This document shows, in pieces, positions 49,868 through 61,308 of a stretch of DNA of 64,000 nt. Below the pieces are notes generated by a model. The model was given only the letters and a program-made list of their open reading frames with translations. It did no database searches and was not told the DNA's origin. Each line of letters starts with the position of its first letter. The stretch's first letter is position 1. The stretch spans positions 17,308,001-17,372,000 of the forward strand of contig OX327697.1 in NCBI GenBank assembly GCA_946807835.1, given 5' to 3'. The stretch is from Ailanthus altissimus. Lineage: Eukaryota > Streptophyta > Magnoliopsida > Sapindales > Simaroubaceae. Position numbers and translations under genes: made by a program.

Positions 49868-52058
49868 TGTTGGGTTATATGGTTGGGCGAATTTACTTAG
49901 GGTTCTTGCATGTGGGTTGTGTTCATCATACAAACAATATACATATCTCATACATACATGTGCACAGCGGAAGATTACATATAATGAACACAGAAAATAA
50001 CATTTGATTAATCTGAAATTCGAGATTGAGAAATATCACCAATGAAGCCTTTGGATTAATTTTCTTTGAAGTCCACCATGAAATGAATCTTTGATCAATT
50101 CTAGCAATCAACAAGGGTGGGTTTGATTGTCTAGAATGGCAGCATCTTAATCCAGCATATGTGTTTAACTCTTAAACATTTTTCAAAGTTAAACCATTTA
50201 ACTTAATTAAATTTGTTTTTCCTTTTATTCAACTCTTGAATAAATAAAACAAATCTTGTTTTTAGTTATTACATTTAGTAACCATTAATTCAATTTGTTT
50301 TGTTGTTCTAACACTTAAAACACAAAACAAACAATTTCAATTTCTCAAATTGAATTGGCTCCCAAAATGCAAAACCTAAAAAACTAAATCAATTTTGAAT
50401 TTTGAATTTCATTTCACTTTATATACTAATGCATTAATTCCAAACTAATTTGAATTTCATTTGCATTTCATTTGGCTTAACCTAACCTTAGTTAACATTT
50501 AACCTTAGTTAGATTATTTTAACTTAACCTTTAAGTTAATAAATATTTAATTAATTTAACCATAGTTAACTAACTTAACCATGGTTAGGTTAACCTTTAC
50601 TTAACCTTTAAGTAAGGTTAACTTAACTTAACCACTTGGTTAACTTTTAACCTTAGTTATGTTAAATTAATTTATTTAATAATTAAATAAATAAATATTT
50701 ATTTTAATTATTTAACAATTAAATAATCATAAAGTGAAATTACTATTATATCCTTACTCGGTTACCAAGTTAACCTAAAGTGGGTCCCACCATTTTTAAC
50801 CACATACTTTAGTCAACGTAACCTTAGTAATTGCTGAATTATACTGTATTGAACAATTCAATACGGTACACTGCCCAAGTGCTCAAAGAGTACATTTCAT
50901 ATTGGGACTCTCTAGGTCTACACCCGATTTGTCAAATGGAACTATTCCATTAATCCGTAATCGATGTCCCACGCACACGTTACGAATATTACAAATCAGC
51001 GTGTCAGACCATACAAGTTGAGGTCATAACGTATACGTATAATCCTTCCATCATTTATATCCTGGATGTGCGGGAATATAGATTAGCACCGTCAAATCCC
51101 CATTTGCTCATCCATAAATTTATCTCCAGATTCGTATCTCGATAAACAATATACGCAAACACTTTTGCTATATTGTTTAACCCTATGGGAAACTCTTTTT
51201 CCGGGTTTATGCTTGTGGCCACAAGACTTTATGAAATACAATCTCGGAGCATTGGATATACAACTTACCTACGTAAGCTGACGGATCCCGTATCTACGCA
51301 CACCGGACTCCATGAGCATCGGACTATACCCAGCGACACATAGCGGTCAGACCATGAAAGGTCTCTGACATATGTGGAACCAAAGCATGATGGATCACTC
51401 ACAAGACCACCGTGGCGCTCAGGTCAAAGGACCACGAATACTACTCAACTCGAGAGGACCTTCCTTTGACGGTGTCATAGGATATCTATTGGGGTCCTCA
51501 TAAGTCTATTCAGTATCCAGTCCTGACTGGATACCCGCATGCCTATACAAGCTCTAAGCTCATGGTCAGCTAAGAACAACCATCTGAACCAGTCAGATAT
51601 AGACATACACTAATCTATATAAAGTGAATCACTGATAGACCCGCATTAGTGATTATAGATCAGGAACATTATGTTTGAGACATACTTACATAATGATATT
51701 TCTTAACTCCTATTGCAACTCTTTGCAACTATATCATTACAAGTATACTCTCAGGTCTTTGTCCCATTATAGACAAGGTTCTAACTCTTTAGACCTCGCT
51801 GATTCTTATAACCTGCTAACTCTTAACAGTGCTAACTTTTAGCATTTATAACTCTCAGCTTTGCTAACTATTAGTTCTGATCTAAACTCCTTTAGACCAG
51901 ATCTGAACTCTTTCAGATCAAACAATGTCTGTAATGTTACAAGCATTATACCATATTAATATGATATTAACAATCTTTATTCGAAATGTTTATTGTATAA
52001 ATATTAACAATTAATATTCATACAATATTGGAATGGCACGTGAGCACCAGCTCCAACA
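49868..52058 (-). mobile_element. Solo LTR of long-LTR family 2 (copy J)
   Basis: 2191 bp with a perfect GTTTC duplication (49,863-49,867 and 52,059-52,063). Ends TGTTGGGTTATATGG and GCTCCAACA. Best preserved of the family-2 copies. Contains an unusual TTAACC/GGTTAA-rich tract at 50,475-50,665. It splits the copia element between protease and gag. Confidence 0.95.
50475..50665. repeat. TTAACC/GGTTAA-rich self-complementary tract
   Basis: About 190 bp made largely of TTAACCTTAGTTAAC and ACCTTTAAGTAAGGTTAAC variants in both directions. Not a telomere repeat (CCCTAAA). Lies inside solo LTR J. Confidence 0.75.
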
Positions 52059-52063
52059 GTTTC

Positions 52064-53140
52064 TGCTGCTGATTGTTGTTGTGGTTTCCTCTATTATAGT
52101 TACCATGATTATAATTCTGATTCATTGAACTTTCATTGGTTTAATATTGAGGCTGTGGATATTAAGGCACAAAGTTTTTGTTAAAACGATTGTTACATTC
52201 AGCAGCTGAATGCCCAAATTTGTAGCAAATTTGACATGTAGCCTTATAGATCATTCTACCAGCTCCAGGATTAAATTGATTTTTATTTTTGAAATTAAAG
52301 TTTCTTTGCTGATGTCCAGCAAAACTTCTACCAAAATTTTAATTTCCTCTACCAACAAAACCTCTACCAGCAGTATTGTATCCATTACTCGTACCTCTTC
52401 CACCTTGATTGTTAAACTTCTTTTGATATGGTCTAGATTAAGCTAGATTAGCTTCGATCCTCATAGAAGTAATTCTTTGTTCCGTTCTACTTTCTTGTGT
52501 CAGAATTAAAGACATAACCTCATTATAGTCTATAGATCCAAGCTTACTTTGAACATGTATGATTACTGGATCGAAGCTTTTATCAAGGCCATTTAATACA
52601 TGCATAATCAGATCATCATCACACAAAGGACATCCAGCAACAACTAAGTTATCCGACATTTTCTTAGCTTTCATGAAGTAATCAGTGATTGAGAATGAAC
52701 CTTTAATTAAATGTGAGAGCTAAGCTTTAATATTCATAGCTAAAGCTTTTGATTGGTTTCCAAACTGGCGATCTACTGTATTCCACAATTCAAAAGATGT
52801 CTTATAGTTAAGCATAAAATTGAGCACTGATTCTATGATAGAAGCCTATAACCATCTAAGCAGAATCTGATCCTATCTTTTCCAGTTGATATAATTAGGA
52901 TTCAAAACCAGTTATTGAGAATCAAATATTGATCCTAAATTAGATCTAGCCAGAAATTGAACATGTGCTTGTACTATTTCGTTTATGTAGCCTTCAAGGC
53001 CATAGCCATTCACAATTATTTGTGTTTGTGATTTCCAAAAAAGAAAATTTGTCCGATCAAGTTTGATTTGCACAGGGAAACCAAAGGTGACAAAAAGATG
53101 TTTGATTAGAAGAAGATGAGGCTTGGTTTGCCTTAGTGTA
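52064..53140 (-). pseudogene. Copia gag remnant with CCHC knuckle
   Basis: The knuckle CQICYKFGHSAAEC (C-x2-C-x4-H-x4-C) is intact at about 52,195-52,245. The core, including LVVAGCPLCDDDLIMHVLNGL, lies at 52,438-52,674, with more fragments up to 53,140. A stop near 52,440 separates the core from the knuckle. Confidence 0.85.
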
Positions 53141-53152
53141 GCTCTGATACCA
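53141..53152 (-). other. tRNA-Met primer site of the TPR-exon copia element
   Basis: The minus strand reads TGGTATCAGAGC, a perfect complement to the initiator tRNA-Met 3' end, directly after the 5' LTR. Confidence 0.93.
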
Positions 53153-53479
53153 AATTAGAAATTATGAAATGTTTTAAAGTTGCTGTTTGGTTATTGAGAA
53201 TTTGAGTGAGAAAGTGTGAGAAAACTTTTTAGAGTGTGAGTTAGATGAATATCGAAAGTCTAATTGATTTATTGAATTCACATACTAAAACATAATAGAG
53301 GGCTACTATTTATAGTTAGCTCTATAACAAACTATTATTGGTAGGAAAAATAAAAAAACTGAAATCTGTAACTAGTTCCCTTGTTTTACTCTCTACCGTA
53401 TGATATCTTTAGATCATGATCAGCTTCTTGTATCTTCTGGTCTACCTGAGGTCTACCTAATTTAGTTATATCTCCAATA
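53153..53479 (-). repeat. 5' LTR of the TPR-exon copia element
   Basis: Matches the copy at 46,196-46,523 with about 29 differences by eye. Flanked by the AAACT duplication at 53,480-53,484. Confidence 0.93.
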
Positions 53480-53972
53480 AAACTCGATAAATTTTGTAGC
53501 TTGTAATTTATAGTTAAACAATGGTTTAATTTAGAAAAGAAGCAATGTCAACATTCTCAATTTCTCATTGTCACACAGATATGTCGGTTTAAAGTATTTC
53601 TTAATCATCTCTATGCCTTGCCTTATCATATTTCTTGGAGGCACTCCAAAATTTCCCATCCTTGAACAGTAAATTTCCATCACATTTTTTACTTTCACAA
53701 GATTCTATTTTCTCTTAAGTGCCCATCTTCCAAAATTGCTTCTCCTATATATGGGATAGAATTATAGAGGTGAAATAGTGCAAAAGAGTTTTGATGGCAT
53801 GTCTTTTCATGTTATGGGAAATTAGCAAATGTATTTAAAAAAATATGCAATATTTAGTGTGCTACTGTCATATTTTAACATCTTCGATAATGCAACTGAT
53901 TAACTTCTAAAGCCTAGTGTAGAACAACAAATCGTATATATGATAACAAAAATTCAATGCCTGTTGGAAAAA

Positions 53973-54028
53973 AGATTATTCATTTCATTTACTTGAAAGA
54001 AGATTATTCACTTCATTTACTTGAAAGA
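53973..54028. repeat. 28-bp tandem duplication
   Basis: AGATTATTCATTTCATTTAC plus TTGAAAGA at 53,973-54,000 is repeated at 54,001-54,028 with one T/C change. It lies in an intron of the FKBP pseudogene. Confidence 0.9.
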
Positions 54029-54096
54029 TGGGCCTATAATTTTCACGGGACACAACAATGGATATCCTACGTTCTCTCTCTTTTAAGGCAGCCCTT

Positions 54097-54903
54097 TGTC
54101 ACGAGTTGGACACTTACCATTGACCCAAAAGATTAGCTTGTTAGGTAATGTTACATACCCACCCTTATATACACAAGATCTACCCAATTTCTATTCGACG
54201 TGGGACATGACATTCTTCCCACCCAATAATGTGACGCCTTCGTCACGGTATGACTTAAATTCAAGGACCAACTTAGCCTGTATTGCCCATCCCTCCGGGG
54301 GTTATGGGACCTACTACTCGTGTGGCAGCCTTATATACCCAAGATCCACCTAACCCAATCATGTGACGCAATCGTTACGGTATAACCTAAACTCAAAGTT
54401 CGACCTAGCCTGTATTGCCTATCCCTCTGGGGTTATAGGACTCATTACCCACGTGGTAGCCTTATATACCTAAGATCCACCTAATTTTTATTCGATGTGA
54501 AATGTGATATTCTCCTCCACCTAATTATGTGACACCCTCGTCACAATATGGCCTAAACTCAAGGACCAACCTGGCCTATATTGCCTATCCTTCCAAGGTT
54601 AGGAAACCCACTACTTATGTGGCAATCTCTATTAGGGCTCAAAACACAGGATTTTTAGAGCCCATTTGGTCCGTATTTTCCATCCCCTTAGCGGTATTGA
54701 AGACCCACATCTCACATGGCAATCTCTATTGGGGCGATTTTAGGGGCTTATGTATAAATAAGAATTCGAGTTTGCTCTAATACCACTTGTCACGGGCCGG
54801 GCGCTTACCATTGACCCAAAAGACTAATTTGTTAGGTAATACTGTATACCCACCCTTATATACCTAAGATCCATCCAATTTTTATTTAATGTGAGATATA
54901 ACA
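54097..54903 (-). mobile_element. TRIM: 807-bp non-coding LTR element with triplicated interior
   Basis: Two 116-bp LTRs (54,097-54,212 and 54,788-54,903) begin TGTCACG and end GACATGACA/GATATAACA. Flanks share CCTT (4 bp). Minus-strand primer site TGGTATTAGAGC at 54,774-54,785, and polypurine tract GGGTGGGAAGAA at 54,213-54,224. No coding sequence, so it depends on other elements to move. The interior holds three related modules starting near 54,224, 54,356 and 54,522 (ATGTGACGC, AAACTCAAGG, CCTGTATTGCC). Two of them end with LTR-like TATACC(C/T)AAGATCCACC. LTRs differ at about one site in five, so it is ancient. It is in an FKBP pseudogene intron. Confidence 0.88.
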
Positions 54904-57706
54904 CCTTGCATGTCCCCAACGATGCTTATGCATCATGGCATATTATGCTTATGCATCAAACTAGTTGAAATACTAGAATATACATCCAGTGTAGCCTGAA
55001 GATGCTAAAAATAAGATGTTTTGAAGCATCTATGCCATGCGATATTGGTTGAATTTGCATTTTAGAACATCATCCTTGAGACAATCTTCATATATAATTT
55101 CGTGTTTTAAAATGTGGATTTCAGCTATACAATGGTGCATGGCTCAAATATGCATTTTAATTAGGAGACACTGTTTTTAATGTGCTTGAATTACTGTTAA
55201 TTTCTGTGGCAATTGCAGTACTAAGGAAAGCAATATTGGAGAAGGAAACCCTAGTAAAGTCAGTCAACTTGACTACATAATGAAGAACTGAATTTGCGGA
55301 GACCATATCTGAAACTTCATGGCTGCACAATTACTCTGAACTGATAGTCACCGTGGCTTGTTCTCCTTTTCTCATTGTCATGATTGCTCTGTCTAAGCCC
55401 TCATTAATTTGTTCTGAAGAGATAGTAAAGCTATCCCAAGGTTACATGAGACGGGAACTTTATTGTTTCAGTAAGTTCACAAGAGAATAGGAACGACCTT
55501 CAAGTGTTACAAACTCGAAAGGTTCCTCGTTAGAACCTTTCCTCTAAAAAACGGTTCCATCAACTCTGCCAATATATATCACTAAGGATACAGAAGTAAG
55601 CAAGAAACTTCAAATTACTAACCTTTTTTGTTGAACTCAAATTTGAAACTTCATCAGGACCTAAGCATTTGTCTATAAGATTTTACCTTTCACCAGGGAT
55701 CCTTCATTCGGCCGGTCAAAGCCTTCACCGGCTTTCGTAATCTTTTCGAGGACTTTCTTATCTCCCATGACATCGACTACACTTTTCCATGATAACAGCT
55801 CGAGTTGGATGGTCAAATTAGAGTCATATTAAACACCATCATCAGTGATAATTATCCCAAGTTCATCTTTTTTGATGCCATCTGGAAATGCAAGAGCTGC
55901 TATTAGTTAATTACACGAGTAAATATTGAATTGGTACAAAGTAATCAAATGCCAATTTTCAAGCAAAAATCCTTACTGCTCTGGATGGAACAAGTAATAG
56001 CAACGACTTGCAAGAGAACTTCACTGCTAGTTCCGCTTTCTCACCCCTTTTCATTGTCTTTACTGCTTTGCTTACGGCAGGATAGAGATGACCTGATCTT
56101 TGTAGACAAAAACTATAAATTAAGCATCCTCAGAATATCAAAACATCATAAACTTTTTTCTATGTTTATTTTTGGTATATTATCCAATGAAATATCAAAT
56201 AACTGTGGAAGGTCAGCTTACCATCACGTATGCGAAATTCCACTCCTTAGATTCGAAAACGAGTGCTCCATTCTGAAGCCTTGCCTCATACTTGACTACA
56301 ATATCAAAAAATTGACTATTGTTATGATGAGCCACCGACCTTCTGACCAATCAAGTCATAAAGTTTTTTAATACATTTGTGGACTTGACCTGTTCACCAT
56401 CACAGACATAAATTCATCCTCATCTTCCTAAGCTATTTTAGTTATATTCTTACATTCTTGAACTTGATGAATATGTGATAGAATGAAATTTTCGTTTGTA
56501 AACCACAGGCATAGGAAGATGGCAGAAATTAGAGTGCTATTACTTATGAAACTTGGACCAGTTCGTTTACGTACAAGCAATCAAAAGATTTCGCAGACCA
56601 TTCGATTTCTTTTTTCTTTCTCCAATCGAAGCATATTTAGAAAAATGCTCAAAATCACAATTAGTATTACCTAAAACTTCATCATTATCTCTGGGAGTGG
56701 CCCATCCCTCACCGTCGTTTATTATTATCTTTAATATCCCCCCATCACCGGTTATATCCTTGATGGTACTCCAAGATAGTAATTCAATATCAAAAACTAG
56801 ACTTGAATTCGGAGGAATCAGCGGTGGAGATCCGGCTTCCCCATAGGCCAAACCTGGTGGTATTTTGAAGATTGCTCTCTCACCCTTCTTCATAGTTGCA
56901 ACCCCTTCATCCCATCCTTTGATAACTTCACCTGAACCCAATTGTCAAACTAAAATTTCAGGCCCACAATAGCAACATTTCACGCAAGCAAAAACACTTA
57001 AAAATCTCTCCCCTGGAGAAGATAGTTGGAAAAAATAAAAACACCATTTGGCAACTGAAATTGGATAAAGATTCTGAAATATAAATTATTAGCCAAAAAT
57101 ATTATGGCCAGTTCAGTACTTACCTTGGCCTAACTTGAAACAAACGGGAGTTCCTTTGTCTCGACTAGAATCTAAACATGCCCCGCCTTCAATGTGACCA
57201 CTGAAATGCACTGAAACACATAAATTCTGTTATAATTTCAATTATTATAATAACCTTTATTTGAAAAAAAAAAAGGAAGAAGAGGAAATGATAGAAAAAT
57301 AAAAATTAGAAGAACGAGGTTTTGTTTTTAGTTCTTAACTAAGGGTATTGTGGTGTTGCGGCTTCAAGCCACAATTATTGTTAAGCGAAAGTAGAGGAGA
57401 CTAACATAACTTTTGAAGTGTTTATCACTTTTAACGGCTGTGATTAAGTTAAGTAGAAGCATGATCAAGTAATTACCAAGCTAAATTTGTAGAATCTAGG
57501 CTTTGATTCTTTATTCTTTGATGCAAAAGCGTTATTGGGTTGAAAGAGCAACTTGAACTTGAAATGGAGTTTGCCATGAAGTACCTCTGCAGAGAATTCG
57601 TTTCCTCAAGCCTTGCTTCCCAATCTCTCTCTCCAGGAAACTTGGAGGTTTGGCTTCTGCTACAGTTTCAAAATGAGATTTCCAAGAAGAGACTGCCATT
57701 AAAACT

Positions 57707-58420
57707 TGCTAAAGCGGAAGCATATAACCAAGTAACATAACCTAAACAATATATGTAGAACAAGTGATTAAGAAACTTAAAGAGAGAAAGATAGAAGAAG
57801 AACGCACAGAATTTACGTGGTTCGACAACTTACCTATGTCCACGGCGGATCAAGATCACTCTTTTTTATTATTGAATCTCAAAGGCACTCACAAAGTATG
57901 CCTTTCACAAGAAACACTCACAAAGAAACACTCTCTCTTGCAATCTAAGAATTTTCTCTCACTAAGAATCACAAAGTATATCTAAATCACAAAGATTTCT
58001 TCAATGATCGCTTAGATGTCACTAAGATGTGTTTACAAGTCAATAGAGAGCCTTTATATAGGCTTTAGGACGACCTAGGTTTATCCTAAATGTGTCAGAG
58101 TCATTTTGGGGAGTCCTAGAACAAGTGAAAGATGAAACAAGTCGCAACAAAATGGGAAACATTTCCTTATGGTGGGTGCTCGCCTGGGCTCCTGAGCGTT
58201 GGTCACCTGGCGCCGTGGCGCTTAAGTTCTATTCTAGGTGTCGCCCCTTGTGTCTTTCGCCTATTTTCGCATCCATCTTTGATCATCGCATACCCTACAC
58301 ACTTAGCTTGTTCTTTAAATTATATCCCGATGATTTTTAATCAACATTCTCACAAATTCTCTCATTGATTCAAAATCATCCATAAAGTAACTTGATCTCT
58401 CATCTTTGCATCTTCGGTCA
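57707..58420 (-). repeat. 3' LTR of the right-edge copia element
   Basis: Starts TGCTAAAGCGGAAGCATATA, matching TGTTAAAGCGGAAGCATATA at 63,678. The probable right end at GGTCA is followed by CCCTCACAAAG, a weak polypurine tract on the minus strand. A TATA box (TATATAAAG, minus) lies near 58,054-58,062. The flank AAACT (57,702-57,706) would be the target duplication, but its partner is beyond the window. Confidence 0.85.
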
Positions 58421-58624
58421 CCCTCACAAAGTAGTGAATCCGGTTAAGTTCTTGCATAGGATGAACTTAACTGAGGGTAGTGGCTTAGTCAACATGACAA
58501 TAGGATTTTCAGACGATGCTATCTTTATTAGACTAACTTCACCACTTTGGACAATCTCTCAAATGTAATGAAGTCGTACATTATTGTGTTTTGATCTCTC
58601 GTGGAACATTTGATGCTTGCTTAG

Positions 58625-58927
58625 TTATTTAGCACTTTGGCTGTCATAATATACACCGGTGTTTACATCTTCACTAGTCAATACCTCTGCGCACATGCCT
58701 TTCAACCACACGGCCTCCTTAATAGCTTCACCAATAGATATGTACTTCGCCTCTGTGGTAGATAGTACAATCACATGTTGTAGAACTGATCTCCAACATA
58801 CACTACCCACAAACACTGTGAATACAAAACCCATCAACGATTTTCTCTTGTCTAGATCACCTGCATAATCAGAGTCTACGTATCCCTTTACCATTTCATT
58901 GTTATCCTCATCCCTCTTATACATCAA
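58625..58927 (-). pseudogene. Copia RNase H domain
   Basis: GYVDSDYAGDLDKRKSLMGF, then VLSTTEAKYISIGEAIKEAV and a YYDSQSAK end, the hallmarks of copia RNase H (catalytic D and E visible). Open for 100 codons; a stop precedes and follows it. Confidence 0.88.
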
Positions 58928-59029
58928 CCCATGATTCGACGTCCCCTTGAGATATCTGAAAATCTACTTCACTGCAAGCAAGTAATCATTACCCGAATTT
59001 TCCATATATCTACTCACCACACTCACAAC

Positions 59030-59902
59030 CTATGCTATATCTGGTCTTATGCAAACCATTGCATATATGATGCTCCTCACAGCACTTGTATATGATACTT
59101 TACTTATCTGTAGTTTCTCTTCTTCGGATATCAGTGACTGTGCTGCTGAAAGTCTGAAATGCATGGCCAAAGGAGTAAAGACAACCTTTGCATTGGATAT
59201 ATCAAACTTCTCTTGAATTTTGAGTATATATCGTTGTTGAGACAAGAAGATGACATTTCTTCTTTCCCTTCAGTATCCATACCCATTATTCTTTTCCTAC
59301 TCCTAAATCCTTCATCCCAAACTCATCACTCAACTGCTTCTTAAGTTTCTGTATTTCTTTCATATTCTTACATGCGATTAACACATCATCCCATAGCTTA
59401 TGTTCTTGAAGTACATACATCAATCATACTTGCTTCTACTAAAACTGCAAGCCATCATAAACTCATCAAATCTCTTATACCACTATCTAGGTGATTGCTT
59501 TAACCCATATAATGATTTCTTTAGCAAACAAGCATGATCTTCTTTTTTGGGCTCTTTAAACCCTTGCGACTATGCCATGTATATCATCTCTTCAAGCTCT
59601 CCATATAGAAAAGTTATCTTTACATCCATCTGCTTTAGATGTAGATCAAGATTTACAAACATGGCTAACAAAATCTTAATAGATGTGTGTTTGACGACTG
59701 GAGAGAAAATCTCATGAAAGTTAACTCTCTCTCTTTGAGTAAAATCTTGTGCAACTAACCTAGCCTTGAATCTCGTAGGCTCTATCCTTGGTATCCACTC
59801 CTTCACCTTATACACCCACTTGTACCCAACTAGTTTCTTTTGAGGTCTCTCTACCAACTCCCGGGTATTTTTCTTCCTAAGAGAACTAATTTCTTCTTCC
59901 AT
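59030..59902 (-). pseudogene. Copia reverse transcriptase domain, broken
   Basis: N-terminal part 59,570-59,902: GYKWVYKVKE, RFKARLVAQDFTQRE, EIFSPVVKHTSIKILLA and KQMDVKITFLYGELEE. The catalytic YVDD site reads LWDD near 59,390, followed by LIACKNMKEIQKLKKQL. The C-terminal piece is at 59,030-59,245. Stops and frame changes lie between, so it is inactive. Confidence 0.9.
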
Positions 59903-59944
59903 GACCTACTGCGATTCCTTCTTGTTTTCACTCTTCATAGCCTC

Positions 59945-61303
59945 TGATTGATGCTATACTAGCTAAACGCACGCTATCGTATCAAGTAATATAGGATTTT
60001 AAATTCAGATATCGATTCCACAGGGACTATACGATCTAATTCTATAAATCAAGTACTAAAATTATAACTACCTAACTTTTATTCAAAAAATCACAATCTA
60101 AAATTTAATTTACTAATCGAACTCTATCAATTAAACTAAACAAAAGCAAATGGTAGAATTCTCAAATAAAGATAATCTAGGGTTTTGACTAGTCCCCTAG
60201 TATTTCATTAGATTTATTAATCTCTTAGTTAATCTCTTAATACCAATTGTTAGCTTAGACATTAATCTCATCACAAGCCTCTGTCGATGGTCAAGTGACT
60301 ATATTACACATTCTAACAATCACCTATATGTCTATGGTAATCAAATTATAATGTAATTCATTAAGATCAAGTCTAAATTATACTATACATGCCACCTAGG
60401 TATATGTCTATCCTAGATGGAACTCATAGTTGTTACCCTATGATCATGCATCAAACTATACTAGGCTAAACACATGAATCCCTCTGTCGAGTTCATCATG
60501 GTTCCTCAATCATTCAAAATATTGATCAGGTATAATGAAACCATTAAAACACAAGATATAATGAATCAATTAAATGTGTCAAGTTCATAAACTAAAAAAT
60601 AATACAATTCAAATCTATACTAGATTCATATAGTCTAACCCTAGATGAACAATTTAGCCCATCACAAAATCAAAAGTATCAAACCAATTCATAAAGATCA
60701 ATAAGAATAAGAATATAATGATAAAGAAAGAGAAGAACAACTAATCAAAGTGACTCCTTGATGTACTTCTCGCTTAATCTTGATCTTGATTCTTCAATCT
60801 TTAGCTTTGATCTTTGATTTTGTATTGTTAATTTTTTATCTAAGTTTTTACCTTTTTTGTTCTCCTATCCCTCTTAATTAGGATTTTTTGCCTTCTACTT
60901 ATAGGTTTATGTCATCAAATTAGGGTTAAACATCAAATACAAGTAAAAGTACGATTACTGTTCATGAGTTACTGTATCAAAAATATTGTTTGCATGTTAC
61001 TGTTTACACGTACTATTTATTGCCACTGTTTACGCATCGAGACGTTAAATCCTGGGTGCTGCAGCATTGAGATACTGTTTTGGGCACCACGACACTCATT
61101 TCTAGGTGGTGCGACGCTCATCACTATAGTAATTTGATGTTTTTGGCTTATTTTTATTAGAATTTCTACCCTATTCACTCTATTAACTCCAAACCTACCA
61201 AAAAAATAATAATAAAATAGATTAAAAGCTAAATAATCTTAATATTTATGAACAAATATTAAGTTTGGAAGATGAAAATATTAGACTTAATGAACCTTTA
61301 TCA
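59945..61303 (-). mobile_element. Solo LTR, Athila-like family (copy E)
   Basis: 1359 bp with a perfect GCCTC duplication (59,940-59,944 and 61,304-61,308). Starts TGATTGATGCTATACTAGC and ends ACCTTTATCA. GC-rich motifs (GGTGCTGCAGC, GGTGGTGCGACGCTC) at 61,028-61,120. Nearest to copy C. Confidence 0.95.
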
Positions 61304-61308
61304 GCCTC

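Larger units (their letters stand above)
46196..53479 (-). mobile_element. Copia retrotransposon inside the FKBP TPR exon
   Basis: Two 327-328-bp LTRs (46,196-46,523 and 53,153-53,479), a target duplication AAACT on both sides (46,191-46,195 and 53,480-53,484), a tRNA-Met primer site and a polypurine tract. Gag, protease, integrase, RT and RNase H are present in copia order but full of stops. A family-2 solo LTR (49,868-52,058) is nested inside. Without it the element is about 5.1 kb. By-eye LTR divergence is about 9 per cent, mostly transitions, so the insertion is old. Confidence 0.94.
45502..57699 (-). pseudogene. FKBP-TPR immunophilin pseudogene (ROF1/FKBP62-like)
   Basis: Related intact proteins are peptidyl-prolyl isomerases with three FKBP domains and a TPR domain that binds HSP90. 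Readable exons (minus): 57,552-57,699 (ATG, REIGKQGLRKRIL); 57,124-57,210 (LDSSRDKGTP); 56,671-56,931 (VIKGWDEGVATMKKGE, PPLIPPNSSL); 56,222-56,295 (VKYEARLQNG); about 55,985-56,090 (AVKTMKRGEKAELAVK); 55,687-55,900 (LELLSWKSVVDV); 55,498-55,581 (NEEPFEF); about 55,240-55,413 (GLDRAIMTMRKGEQATVTI); about 53,620-53,740 (FKDGKFWSASKKYDKA); TPR exon split by a copia element, 53,480-53,500 and 46,066-46,195; about 45,703-45,835 (ELDKAEADIKRVL); 45,502-45,599. Breaks: in-frame stops in exons near 55,535, 55,303, 55,830, 53,720 and 45,775; a 1-nt frameshift near 46,137; a suspect donor at 57,551; a copia insertion. Not expressible as a full protein. Confidence 0.88.

Noticed and set aside
50475..50665. 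Interstitial telomere repeat
   Set aside because: The motif is TTAACC/TTAGTTAAC, not the plant CCCTAAA repeat.
54096..54780. Two plus-strand ORFs with similar proteins (NLACIAHPS / NLAYIAYPS)
   Set aside because: The similarity comes from the repeated modules of the TRIM; there is no start context, and the element has LTRs and primer site in the opposite direction.
54097..54903. Cassandra (5S-rRNA-carrying TRIM)
   Set aside because: The LTRs show no 5S-rRNA-like internal promoter sequence.
55931..56371. 146-codon plus-strand ORF
   Set aside because: It runs across introns and antisense to FKBP pseudogene exons at 55,985-56,295; no domain of its own.
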